Program-made: the position numbers and the translations under genes
Notes under the pieces: generated by a model
What the model saw: only the letters and a program-made list of their open reading frames with translations
What the model was told of the DNA's origin: nothing
The model's database searches: none
Shown here: one piece after another, positions 36,593 through 45,496 of the stretch
Numbering within the stretch: the first letter of the stretch is position 1
Layout: each line of letters begins with the position of its first letter
NCBI GenBank assembly: GCA_019638285.1
Contig: JAHBUB010000007.1
Location: forward strand, 62,001 to 126,000
DNA from: Cyclobacteriaceae bacterium
GTDB taxonomy: Bacteria; Bacteroidota; Bacteroidia; Cytophagales; Cyclobacteriaceae
Length of the DNA: 64,000 bases
Reading direction: 5' to 3'

Positions 36593-38233
36593 ATGAAGAG
36601 AAGAGATTTTATTCAGATGGCAGGGTTAGGTGCCGGAGCAATGATGCTACCCTTCACCGGGCTGGGCCACGAGATCGATCCGGCACATATGCTTATGCCG
36701 TTGATGGATGCTTCACAAAAGAAGGCATTGGCAGATGTGGCTTTGAACACTGCTAAATCATTGGGTGCAAGCTATACTGATGTTCGCATCGGTCGGTACT
36801 TAAATCAGTTTGTAACTACTCGTGAGCGTAAAGTACAAGGCATTACCAATACCGAATCATACGGAGCTGGTGTACGGGTAATTGCCAATGGCACCTGGGG
36901 TTTTGCAGCCAGCAATGATGTTACTGCTGATGGCATTAAAAAAACCACTGAGCGTGCTGTGGCCATAGCAAAAGCAAATTCAAAGTTTCAAAAAGAACCG
37001 GTTAAACTTGCGCCTACACCCTCATATGGCGAAATCAGCTGGAAGACACCCATTGTAAAAAATGGTTTTGAAGTTCCTATAAAAGATAAAGTGGACTTGT
37101 TGCTCAACGCAAATGCAAAAGCACTAGAGAAAGGTGCAAGTTTTGTGAACAGCATTATGTTTCTGGTGAACGAGCAAAAATATTTTGCTTCCTCCGATGG
37201 CTCTTACATTGATCAGGATGTGCATCGCACATGGCCAAATTTTCAAGTATCAATGGTAGATCGTCAAAGTGGATCATTTAAAACTCGTTCAGCGTTTAGC
37301 GCACCTGTAGGAATGGGCTACGAATACATGGATGGAAAAGCATCGGATAAAATTCAAGGTCCAGGCGGTGTTATTCTTTACAATAATTCATATGATATCG
37401 TTGAGGATGCCATCATGGCCACTGAACAGGCAAAAGAAATGATTGCCGCAAGAACAGTTGAGCCGGGTAAATATGATTTAGTATTAGAACCTTCCCATTT
37501 GTGGTTAACTATTCATGAGTCTGTTGGGCACCCTACTGAATTAGATCGCGTGTTGGGCTATGAGGCCAACTATGCAGGTACAAGCTTCCTTACCTTTGAC
37601 AAATGGCAGTCTAAGAAATTTAAGTTTGGCAGTGATGTAGTCAATATTGTGGCAGACAAAACACAAATAGGCTCATTGGGTGCTGTGGGATACGATGACG
37701 AAGGTGTGAAGTGCAAAAAGTGGGATATTATTAAAGATGGTGTGTTGGTTAATTACCAGGCAACCCGCGATCAAGTTAGTTTGTTGGGTCAAAACGAATC
37801 GCACGGCTGTTCATATTCACAAAGTTGGGAAGATGTTCAGTTTCAACGGATGGCAAATATTTCGCTACAACCCGGTAAGCAACAACTTACCCCTGATCAA
37901 ATGATTGCCGGAGTTGAGAAGGGAATTTACATTGTTAAAGATGGTTCATTCTCCATCGATCAGCAGCGCTACAATTTTCAATTTGGCGGAGTACTTTTCT
38001 TTGAAATTAAAAATGGAAAGATCGTGGGCATGTTGAAAGACGTTGCCTATCAAGCCAACACACAAGAGTTCTGGAATTCATGTGTGCAAGTGTGTGATGA
38101 TCGTGACTATAGGTTGAACGGTGCCTTCTATGATGGTAAAGGACAGCCCGGTCAAGCCAATGCGGTATCGCATGGCTCAGCCACTGCACGCTTTAATGGA
38201 GTGAACGTGATCAATACAGCAAGAACTATATAA
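36593..38233 (+). CDS. TldD-like zinc metalloprotease with Tat-like leader, copy 2
   Basis: The 546-residue paralogue starts with ATG at 36593. Its leader is KRRDFIQMAGLGAGAMMLPF, and the HESVGH motif is at exactly the same residue number (308-313) as in copy 1. Both C-terminal cysteines, C497 and C501 (SCVQVC), are kept. It is closely similar along its whole length to copies 1 and 3, so the three arose by duplication. It is separated from copy 1 by 63 bases and from the TldE partner downstream by only 34 bases, which suggests that it is the functional partner of that TldE. Confidence 0.88.
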   Translation: MKRRDFIQMAGLGAGAMMLPFTGLGHEIDPAHMLMPLMDASQKKALADVALNTAKSLGASYTDVRIGRYLNQFVTTRERKVQGITNTESYGAGVRVIANGTWGFAASNDVTADGIKKTTERAVAIAKANSKFQKEPVKLAPTPSYGEISWKTPIVKNGFEVPIKDKVDLLLNANAKALEKGASFVNSIMFLVNEQKYFASSDGSYIDQDVHRTWPNFQVSMVDRQSGSFKTRSAFSAPVGMGYEYMDGKASDKIQGPGGVILYNNSYDIVEDAIMATEQAKEMIAARTVEPGKYDLVLEPSHLWLTIHESVGHPTELDRVLGYEANYAGTSFLTFDKWQSKKFKFGSDVVNIVADKTQIGSLGAVGYDDEGVKCKKWDIIKDGVLVNYQATRDQVSLLGQNESHGCSYSQSWEDVQFQRMANISLQPGKQQLTPDQMIAGVEKGIYIVKDGSFSIDQQRYNFQFGGVLFFEIKNGKIVGMLKDVAYQANTQEFWNSCVQVCDDRDYRLNGAFYDGKGQPGQANAVSHGSATARFNGVNVINTARTI

Positions 38234-38267
38234 ATCTCAAATTATAAATTTTAAATTATTAATACTG

Positions 38268-39644
38268 ATGGCTATACTTTCAAAAGATGACGCTAAGAAA
38301 ATACTAGAGAAAGTCGTTGGCTTCTCTAAATCGGATGGCATTGAAGTAACTTTAAATGGCAACGATGGCGGCAATATTCGCTATGCACGCAATAGTGTTT
38401 CTACCGCAGGTGAGAGCAGTAACGTAAGTCTTTCCGTGCAAACGTATTTTGGAAAGAAATCAGGAGGGGCTTCTATCAATGAATTTGATGATGCTTCGCT
38501 TGAAAAAGTGGTAAGGCGTGCTGAAGAGCTGGCGCAATTAGCTCCTGAAAATCCTGAGTTTATGGAGCCCCTCGGCCCGCAAAATTATGGCACCGACCCA
38601 AAAACATTTATTGAATCCACCGCTAAGATTACGCCCGATTATCGCGCGAAGTCTGCATCAAATAGTATTGAGCCTGCATCCAAAAAGGATGTAACTGCGG
38701 CAGGGTTTTTGGAAGACAGCCGTGGCTTCTCCTCCCTCATGAATAGCAAAGGGTTGTTTGCTTATAGTCAATCCACCGGAGTCGACTTTACAGTAACCAT
38801 GCGCACCAATGATGGAACTGGTTCCGGTTGGGTAGCGCGCAACTTTAATGACGTAAGCAAATTGGATGCTGCAGAGGCATCGCAAATCGCCATTGATAAG
38901 GCCTTACAATCGCGCAATGCAAAGGCGATTGAACCGGGCAAGTACACCGTCATTCTTGAACCCAATGCTGCTGCAGATCTATTAGGATTAATGCTCGCTG
39001 GAATGAATGCACGCCAGGCAGATGAAGGCCGCAGTTACCTCTCCAAAAAAGGTGGTGGTACTAAATTAGGTGAAAAAATTGTGGACGAACGAGTGAACAT
39101 TTATACTGATCCGTGGAATGAGGAAGTTCCTGTGGCAAATTGGAGCGATGGTGGCGGTGGTCGATTTGGTGGTGGCGGAGGAGGTGGCGGTGGACAGCCT
39201 CGCACAAAAATGGATTTGATTAAGAATGGTGTGGTCTCAAATCTAATCTATGATCGTTATTGGGCATCACAAAAAAATGTAGAAGCTACTTCTTTTCCGG
39301 GAAATAGGATTATGGCAGGTGGCAATGCCTCAATTGAAGACATGATTAAAGACACTAAAAAAGGCGTACTAGTAACCCGTTTCTGGTATATCCGTGCAGT
39401 AGATCCACAAACACTACTATATACTGGTCTCACGCGTGATGGTACTTTCTACATTGAAAATGGAAAAATAAAACACCCTGTTAAAAATTTCCGTTTTAAT
39501 GAAAGTCCTATTATCATGCTGAATAACCTGGAAACACTGGGCAAACAAATGCGTGTAGCAGGTGGTTTCGGAGGAGGATCATCATTGATTCCGGCAATGA
39601 AAATTCGTGATTTTACTTTCTCGAGTTTATCAGATGCTGTTTAA
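38268..39644 (+). CDS. TldE/PmbA-like partner protein, copy 1, with glycine-rich insert
   Basis: The 458-residue protein is of the TldE/PmbA type: ARNSVSTAGESSNVSLS near the start, EFDDASLEKVVRRAEELAQL, ARQADEGRSYLSKKGGGTKLG in the middle and DFTFSSLSDAV at the end. It has no HExxxH motif and no leader. In E. coli, TldE forms a heterodimer with TldD and contributes to its active site without binding zinc. An oddity is a glycine-rich low-complexity run at about residues 294-310 (DNA 39148-39195) in a surface position, absent from copy 2. It ends at a strong hairpin terminator. Confidence 0.87.
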   Translation: MAILSKDDAKKILEKVVGFSKSDGIEVTLNGNDGGNIRYARNSVSTAGESSNVSLSVQTYFGKKSGGASINEFDDASLEKVVRRAEELAQLAPENPEFMEPLGPQNYGTDPKTFIESTAKITPDYRAKSASNSIEPASKKDVTAAGFLEDSRGFSSLMNSKGLFAYSQSTGVDFTVTMRTNDGTGSGWVARNFNDVSKLDAAEASQIAIDKALQSRNAKAIEPGKYTVILEPNAAADLLGLMLAGMNARQADEGRSYLSKKGGGTKLGEKIVDERVNIYTDPWNEEVPVANWSDGGGGRFGGGGGGGGGQPRTKMDLIKNGVVSNLIYDRYWASQKNVEATSFPGNRIMAGGNASIEDMIKDTKKGVLVTRFWYIRAVDPQTLLYTGLTRDGTFYIENGKIKHPVKNFRFNESPIIMLNNLETLGKQMRVAGGFGGGSSLIPAMKIRDFTFSSLSDAV

Positions 39645-39667
39645 CATCCTTTAAACTGTTCTATTTT

Positions 39668-39704
39668 AAAATCCCTGATCGAAAGATTGGGGATTTTGTT
39701 TTAT
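39668..39704 (+). terminator. Rho-independent terminator after the first TldE gene
   Basis: AAAATCCCTGATC (39668-39680), GAAA tetraloop, then GATTGGGGATTTT (39685-39697) pair over 13 positions, allowing two G-U pairs, followed by GTTTTAT. The stem and T-rich tail separate the D-D-E group from the following D-E group. Confidence 0.8.
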
Positions 39705-39829
39705 GCCAAGTCCGATTTCGGACAATGATTTGATTGGTAATTATTAAATGATTAACTCGAATTAAGAACTTTTTTTATAAGTAAGCGTATCCCTATTAAA
39801 ACTGAGTTAACATTTAAATAACTACGAAT

Positions 39830-41473
39830 TTGAAACGCAGAGATTTTATTTACTTAACGGGCATGGGTGCGGCAGCCTCTATGTTGCCCGGCTTACCTGT
39901 AATGGGTAACCCCATTGATCCGGCACAAGCGCTAGAGCGTGTAGATGTCGGGCTCAAGAAACAACTGGCCGATGTAGCGCTGAATGCAGCACGCAGCAAA
40001 GGAGCCACCTATACCGATGTGCGCATTGGACGCTACCTTAATCAGTTTGTAGTGACACGAGAAAGCAATGTGCAAAACATTGTGAACACTGAATCTTATG
40101 GATTGGGTATTCGCGTGATCTCCAATGGAAGTTGGGGTTTTGCTGCTACTGATAAAATGGATAAAGACAGTATAGCAAAAGCTGCAGAAACTGCAGTGGC
40201 CATTGCCAAAGAGAATTCTCGATTACTTACAGAACCTGTACAACTTGCACCGCAAAAAGGATATGGTGAAGTAAGCTGGAAAACTCCCATTGAAAAAAAT
40301 GGGTTTGAAGTTCCCATTAAAGAAAAGGTTGACTTGTTGTTGGGAGTGAATGATGCTGCCATAAAATCTGGTGCCAACTACATTACCTCCTTACTCTTCT
40401 TAATTAACGAGCAAAAATATTTTGCATCTACGGATGGTTCCTATATTGATCAGGATGCCCATCGTATCTGGCCAGCATTCTTCATCACAAAAATTGATGC
40501 AGCTACGGGCAAATTTGAAACCCGCAATACCTTGAGCGCACCCATGGGCATGGGTTACGAATATCTCAACCACAGGCCTCAGGATAAAATTACAGGCGGT
40601 GGGGGTATAACTTTATATAAGGGCCGCTACGATATGCTTGAAGATGCCAAAGCAGGAGGTGCCCAAGCTGGTGAGAAGCTGAAAGCAAAATCGGTAGAGC
40701 CAGGCAAGTACGATTTGATCCTGGATCCTTCGCACCTATGGCTAACCATCCACGAATCAGTTGGTCATCCAACAGAATTAGATCGTGTACTCGGTTATGA
40801 AGCTAATTTTGCAGGAACCAGTTTCCTTACATTGGATAAATGGGAATCAAAGAAATTTAATTTCGGAAGTAAGATTGTAAACTTTGTGGCCGATAAAACT
40901 CAAGTGGGTTCGCTGGGAGCTATTGGCTATGACGATGAAGGCGTAGGCTGTGGCAAATGGGATTTAATTAAAGACGGGATTCTGGTTAACTACCAAACCA
41001 TCCGTGATCAGGCGCATATCTTAGGTTTAAAAGCATCTCAAGGCTGTTGTTATGCGGATAACTGGAGTAGTGTTCAGTTTCAGCGAATGCCGAATGTCTC
41101 CTTACAACCGGGCAAAGAAAAAAAGAATATCGATGACATGATTAAAGGTGTAGAAAAGGGAATCTATATCATTGGTGATGGCTCATTCTCGATTGATCAA
41201 CAACGCTATAATTTTCAATTTGGAGGGCAACTTTTCTATGAAATTAAAAACGGAAAAATCGTAGGTATGCTACGCGATGTGGTGTATCAGGCCAACACTC
41301 AGGAGTTCTGGAATTCATGTGTAGAGATTGCTGATTCAAATGATTATCGCCTGGGCGGAGCATTTGGAGATGGTAAAGGTCAGCCCCCACAAAGCAATTC
41401 TGTGTCGCATGGCTCTTCCACTGCACGTTTCAACGGGATAAATGTAATTAACACAGCACGAAACATTGGATAA
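39830..41473 (+). CDS. TldD-like zinc metalloprotease with Tat-like leader, copy 3 (Ala at residue 501)
   Basis: The 547-residue paralogue starts with TTG at 39830 and the leader KRRDFIYLTGMGAAASMLPG. The HESVGH motif is again at residues 308-313, but residue 501, a cysteine in copies 1 and 2, is alanine (SCVEIA), while C497 remains. If residue 501 is the third zinc ligand, this copy is impaired or uses C497. It is the first gene of a new transcription unit after the terminator. Its stop is 1 base before the start of TldE copy 2, so the two are tightly coupled. Confidence 0.87.
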   Translation: MKRRDFIYLTGMGAAASMLPGLPVMGNPIDPAQALERVDVGLKKQLADVALNAARSKGATYTDVRIGRYLNQFVVTRESNVQNIVNTESYGLGIRVISNGSWGFAATDKMDKDSIAKAAETAVAIAKENSRLLTEPVQLAPQKGYGEVSWKTPIEKNGFEVPIKEKVDLLLGVNDAAIKSGANYITSLLFLINEQKYFASTDGSYIDQDAHRIWPAFFITKIDAATGKFETRNTLSAPMGMGYEYLNHRPQDKITGGGGITLYKGRYDMLEDAKAGGAQAGEKLKAKSVEPGKYDLILDPSHLWLTIHESVGHPTELDRVLGYEANFAGTSFLTLDKWESKKFNFGSKIVNFVADKTQVGSLGAIGYDDEGVGCGKWDLIKDGILVNYQTIRDQAHILGLKASQGCCYADNWSSVQFQRMPNVSLQPGKEKKNIDDMIKGVEKGIYIIGDGSFSIDQQRYNFQFGGQLFYEIKNGKIVGMLRDVVYQANTQEFWNSCVEIADSNDYRLGGAFGDGKGQPPQSNSVSHGSSTARFNGINVINTARNIG

Positions 41474-41474
41474 T

Positions 41475-42809
41475 ATGGCACTACTAACAAAAGAAGAGGT
41501 TCAGGCATTATTGAAGAAAGTACTTAGTTACTCCAAAGCCGATGAGTGTGAAGTGAATTTAAATGGTACCGACAGTGCCAACATAAGGTATGCGCGTAAC
41601 TCGGTTTCAACCAGTGCAAAGGTTAGTCAAACTCAATTGGCAGTCTCATCAGCCTTTGGAAAAAAATTAGGTATTGCTACTATCAATGAATTTGATGATG
41701 CATCCCTTGAAAAAGTGGTTCGCAGGTCAGAAGAGTTGGCACAACTTGCTCCTGAAAACCCGGAACACGTTTCGTTTCTTGGTCCTCAAAAGTATGACGA
41801 AGCAATAACCTATGTTCCGGAAACAGCCAACATTACACCCAGACTAAGATCAGATTTGGTAGCAGAAAGTTTAAAAGTAGCCAGAGATGGTAAAGCAGTA
41901 GCTGCAGGTTTTCTTGAAGACAACAATGGCTACTCGGCCATGATGAATTCGAAAGGATTGTTTGCCTACAACACTTCAACCAATACGAATTTTTCTATCA
42001 CCGTACGCACAGAAGACGGAAGGGGTTCGGGCTATGCAACGCGTGGTTATAATGATGTAAGGAAACTCGACACCAAAAGAGCCACTCAGATCGCTACTGA
42101 AAAAGCTTTGAAATCTGCGGACGCAAAAGCAATTGAACCGGGAAAGTATACAGTCATCCTTGAGCCGGCTGCCGTAGCTGTATTACTAGAAAATGTTTTT
42201 TTTAGATTGGATGCACGACAAGCCGATGAAGGTCGAAGTTTTTTGAGCAAGGCAGGTGGTGGCTCACGACTCGGTGAAAAACTGGTGGATGAGCGAGTCA
42301 ATATTTATTCCGATCCTCTTAATCCAGAATTACCTACCAGCACCTGGAGCGGTGATGGTAGGCCTCAGGAAAAAGTATCATGGATTGAGAAAGGAGTTAT
42401 TAAAAACCTCTCCTATTCGCGTTATTGGGCTGAGAAGAAAGGGGTGAAGGCAGTACCAGGTCCTGATGCTGCCATTATGGAAGGCGGCACAAAATCATTG
42501 GAAGAATTGATTGCTGGGACTAAAAAAGGGGTGCTTGTAACACGCTTATGGTATATCCGGGATGTAGACCCACAATCGTTGCTTCTTACCGGATTGACGA
42601 GAGACGGCACCTTCTATATTGAAAATGGGAAAATTCAATATCCCATCAAAAATTTTCGTTTCAACGAAAGTCCGATTATTATGCTTAATAATCTGGAGGA
42701 GTTAGGTAAAGTGGAACGAACAGTGAGTGTTGAATCAAACCAAAACTATCTACTTCCTCCACTTAAGGTAAGAGACTTTACATTCTCCAGCTTATCGGAT
42801 GCAGTATAA
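41475..42809 (+). CDS. TldE/PmbA-like partner protein, copy 2
   Basis: The 444-residue protein starts with ATG at 41475, one base after the stop of TldD copy 3; the frame opens three codons earlier with TTG, but ATG aligns with copy 1 (MALLTKEEV against MAILSKDDA). It has the TldE blocks EFDDASLEKVVRRSEELAQL and ARQADEGRSFLSK and ends KVRDFTFSSLSDAV like copy 1. It has no metal motif, no leader, and no glycine-rich insert. It is followed by a terminator, after which the DUF4159-MoxR operon begins. Confidence 0.87.
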   Translation: MALLTKEEVQALLKKVLSYSKADECEVNLNGTDSANIRYARNSVSTSAKVSQTQLAVSSAFGKKLGIATINEFDDASLEKVVRRSEELAQLAPENPEHVSFLGPQKYDEAITYVPETANITPRLRSDLVAESLKVARDGKAVAAGFLEDNNGYSAMMNSKGLFAYNTSTNTNFSITVRTEDGRGSGYATRGYNDVRKLDTKRATQIATEKALKSADAKAIEPGKYTVILEPAAVAVLLENVFFRLDARQADEGRSFLSKAGGGSRLGEKLVDERVNIYSDPLNPELPTSTWSGDGRPQEKVSWIEKGVIKNLSYSRYWAEKKGVKAVPGPDAAIMEGGTKSLEELIAGTKKGVLVTRLWYIRDVDPQSLLLTGLTRDGTFYIENGKIQYPIKNFRFNESPIIMLNNLEELGKVERTVSVESNQNYLLPPLKVRDFTFSSLSDAV

Positions 42810-42831
42810 GAAATGATGTTCACTTTAATCT

Positions 42832-42868
42832 AAGCCCCCAGAATCGGTTTCTGGGGCTTTTTTATTTT
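42832..42868 (+). terminator. Rho-independent terminator after the second TldE gene
   Basis: AAGCCCCCAGAA (42832-42843) pairs with TTCTGGGGCTT (42849-42859), with one unpaired C, and is followed by TTTTATTTT. It closes the D-E pair and isolates it from the DUF4159-MoxR operon. Confidence 0.85.
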
Positions 42869-42959
42869 AAGGGGCTATTAGTAAAGTTTCCGTTCATATA
42901 ATTCGAGTCACAGAACCCGGCAAATGAGCGTTTAAAAGGTAAAATTGCAGTTTAATAGC

Positions 42960-43586
42960 ATGCATTTCGACAGCAATAAGTTCTTCTTTACACGTCTGCA
43001 ATATGAATCGGGCGATTGGGATGTGGATCAACGCATGCCGGCAAATGTGTTGAATTCTTTGATCGAATATACGACTCTCAAAATCGACACCAATGAGAAT
43101 ATTGTATCACTCAGCAGTGAAGACATCTTCCGTTGTCCATTTTGTTACCTAAGTGGCCACAAGTTGGTAGAGTTTACTACGCAAGAGCGCGAGAATTTTG
43201 AGAAGTATGTTAAAAATGGAGGATTTGTTTTTGTGGACGACTGCAATCATGATATTGATGGCTTATTTGCAAAATCGTTTGAATCACAAATGGGGCGAAT
43301 TTTTGGTGCGCAGTCACTCAAGAAAATCCCAAATACACATCCCCTATATTCTGTTTTTTTTAAGTTCGATGGCCCGCCCACAACCTCACAAGAACTAAAC
43401 GGTTGGGGCGATGACCTGGTACACGATTATTTAAAAGCAATAGAAATTAACAATCGAATTGGAGTTTTATACAGTAATAAAGATTATGGATGCGAATGGG
43501 ATTATGATTTTAGAAACAAACGATTTTACCGAATTGATAATACGCGGTTTAGTGTCAACATTGTTATGTATGCGTTAACGAGTTAG
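42960..43586 (+). CDS. DUF4159 family protein
   Basis: The frame begins at TTG 42945, but ATG 42960 is preferred because the family's FFFTRLQYESGDWDVDQRMP block begins a few residues after it; either start gives about 208-213 residues. DUF4159 proteins have a glutamine-amidotransferase-like fold but the catalytic residues are not obvious here. They usually sit in operons with MoxR and DUF58. Features seen are the GGFVFVDDCNHD and GWGDDLVHDYLKAI stretches. It has no leader. It lies 3 bases before the MoxR gene. Confidence 0.82.
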   Translation: MHFDSNKFFFTRLQYESGDWDVDQRMPANVLNSLIEYTTLKIDTNENIVSLSSEDIFRCPFCYLSGHKLVEFTTQERENFEKYVKNGGFVFVDDCNHDIDGLFAKSFESQMGRIFGAQSLKKIPNTHPLYSVFFKFDGPPTTSQELNGWGDDLVHDYLKAIEINNRIGVLYSNKDYGCEWDYDFRNKRFYRIDNTRFSVNIVMYALTS

Positions 43587-43589
43587 AAT

Positions 43590-44597
43590 ATGAATCAAGA
43601 ATTAAAAACAATAGAAAAATCTGTAAATGAGATTATCTCAGACTTAAATAAGTTAAAGCAGGAAATAAAAAAGGTGATTGTTGGCCAAGAGGAAATTATT
43701 GATCAACTACTGATTGCTTTTTTAGCAGGAGGGCATGCACTGCTAGAAGGGGTTCCAGGGTTAGCCAAAACACTGATGATTCGTACTTTATCGGAAGCCA
43801 TCGAACTGAAATTCAAACGCATTCAGTTTACTCCTGACTTAATGCCTACTGATATCATTGGCACAGAAATTTTAGAAGAAGATTACTCCACCGGAAAGCG
43901 CATCTTCAAGTTTAACAAAGGCCCCATTTTTGCAAATATTATTTTGGCCGATGAAATCAATCGTACTTCCCCTAAAACACAAGCCGCTTTACTAGAAGCG
44001 ATGCAAGAGTTCGAAGTAACGTATGCGGGGATAACCCACGCTCTTGAACGGCCATTTTTTATCCTCGCTACCCAAAACCCCATAGAACAAGCTGGAACAT
44101 TTCCACTACCAGAAGCGCAGCTTGATCGCTTTTTACTTTATATTAAAGTTAGCTACCCCACTGCTGAGGAAGAGCATGCCATATTGGAGAGCACTACAGG
44201 CAAGCGGCCGGCCACAATTCAAAAAGTAATTGAGGGGAATAAGATTTTGGAGGCGCAAAAATTAGTGCGTGATGTTCATATTAATACCGAATTGATAGAA
44301 TGGGTAAGCAATTTAGTTCGCGCCACACGAGCCAGTCATAGCGAAGAAAAATTTGTAAAAGAATGGGTGCGCTGGGGTGCTGGGCCTCGTGCAGGCCAAG
44401 CGATGATTCTCACCGCCAAAGCCCGGGCCCTATTGGGTGGACGTTTTGCTGTAACCCAGGGTGATATTCGACATGTTGCTTATCCTGTATTGCGACATCG
44501 TATTCTCATGAACTTCAAAGCAGAATCAGAGGGTATAACTTCTGATGCTGTAACTAGTCATCTGTTAGAAAATATTACAATCCGAAAAAGCATCTAA
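43590..44597 (+). CDS. MoxR family AAA+ ATPase
   Basis: The 335-residue AAA+ ATPase has Walker A (LLEGVPGLAKT), Walker B (IILADEINRTSPKTQAALLEAM) and sensor 1 (ILATQNPIEQAGTFPLPEAQ). MoxR proteins are chaperone-like ATPases that work with vWA-domain proteins to mature or insert cofactors into target enzymes. The stop codon overlaps the next start (TAATG), so it is translationally coupled to the DUF58 protein. In this cluster the MoxR target may be one of the neighbouring envelope proteins, but that is inference. Confidence 0.93.
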   Translation: MNQELKTIEKSVNEIISDLNKLKQEIKKVIVGQEEIIDQLLIAFLAGGHALLEGVPGLAKTLMIRTLSEAIELKFKRIQFTPDLMPTDIIGTEILEEDYSTGKRIFKFNKGPIFANIILADEINRTSPKTQAALLEAMQEFEVTYAGITHALERPFFILATQNPIEQAGTFPLPEAQLDRFLLYIKVSYPTAEEEHAILESTTGKRPATIQKVIEGNKILEAQKLVRDVHINTELIEWVSNLVRATRASHSEEKFVKEWVRWGAGPRAGQAMILTAKARALLGGRFAVTQGDIRHVAYPVLRHRILMNFKAESEGITSDAVTSHLLENITIRKSI

Positions 44598-45496
44598 TGA
44601 TTGACGCGCGTCTTAAGGAACTTCTTAATCCTTCGGTACTTAACACGGTAAGTGGACTTGAGTTGGTGGCGCGTATTATTGTAGAAGGCTTTATGAGCGG
44701 AAGTAATAAAAGTCAAGCTGTAGGAGCTGGACAAGAGTTTAGTCAATACAGAAGTTATCAGCCTGGTGACGATTTGCGCCAGTTGGACTGGAAAATGTTT
44801 GCCCGAACCGAACGTTATTATATAAAAGAGTCAGAGATTGAAACCAACATCACCGTTAAATTTATGTTAGATGCCAGTCATTCCATGTCCTATACGGAAG
44901 AAGGCACGAGTAAAATTCAATTCGCGAAAGTGATGATAGCCGCATTGGCCTATCTTGTGCGAAAGCAAAGTGATACTTTTGGTTTATATTCCGTCAATAA
45001 TCAGAAAATTAAATCAGTATTGCCAAGATTTGAGCAGCAACAATTTTTGCGTTTTCTTACGGAGCTCATTAAAGTAAAAAGTGAAGGAGCTTGGGAAAAG
45101 GGCGGAGATGTTGAACAGCTCTATGATCATCATGGCAAAGAGATGATTATCTTTGTTACAGACTTATATGATGACAGTCGTGATATTCATCGGTTTATCT
45201 CGCGACTAAAAACAACTCGCAATGAGGTGATCGTATTTCATTTGCTAGGACGAACTGAATCTACGTTTGGGTTTCAAGGCTCATTCACATTCGAAGATTT
45301 AGAAACGGGGGAGCGAACCAAGGTAGACACCTATTCAGAGCAAAAAGATTATCAGCAACGGATGCAAGAATGGTTACATGAATCCCGTGTATGGATGTTG
45401 GAAAAACAAATAAACTATAATCTGGTCTATCTGGATCAACCCATTGAGCAAGTATTGCAAAATTTTCTAGCGGTGCGTAAGCGGTTAGCAAGATGA
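44597..45496 (+). CDS. DUF58 domain protein (vWA-like MoxR partner)
   Basis: The 299-residue protein has the DUF58 signature YRSYQPGDDLRQLDWKMFAR, followed by a vWA-type MIDAS-like motif DASHSMS that could bind a divalent metal. DUF58 proteins are regular partners of MoxR ATPases. No membrane segment is seen. It overlaps MoxR by 1 base and the next gene by 4 bases (ATGA), consistent with one transcript and equal amounts. Confidence 0.9.
   Translation: MIDARLKELLNPSVLNTVSGLELVARIIVEGFMSGSNKSQAVGAGQEFSQYRSYQPGDDLRQLDWKMFARTERYYIKESEIETNITVKFMLDASHSMSYTEEGTSKIQFAKVMIAALAYLVRKQSDTFGLYSVNNQKIKSVLPRFEQQQFLRFLTELIKVKSEGAWEKGGDVEQLYDHHGKEMIIFVTDLYDDSRDIHRFISRLKTTRNEVIVFHLLGRTESTFGFQGSFTFEDLETGERTKVDTYSEQKDYQQRMQEWLHESRVWMLEKQINYNLVYLDQPIEQVLQNFLAVRKRLAR

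Noticed and set aside
39710-39723. Small hairpin GTCCG-ATTT-CGGAC upstream of TldD copy 3
   Set aside because: Only 5 bp, placed just after a strong terminator; not enough to call an operator.
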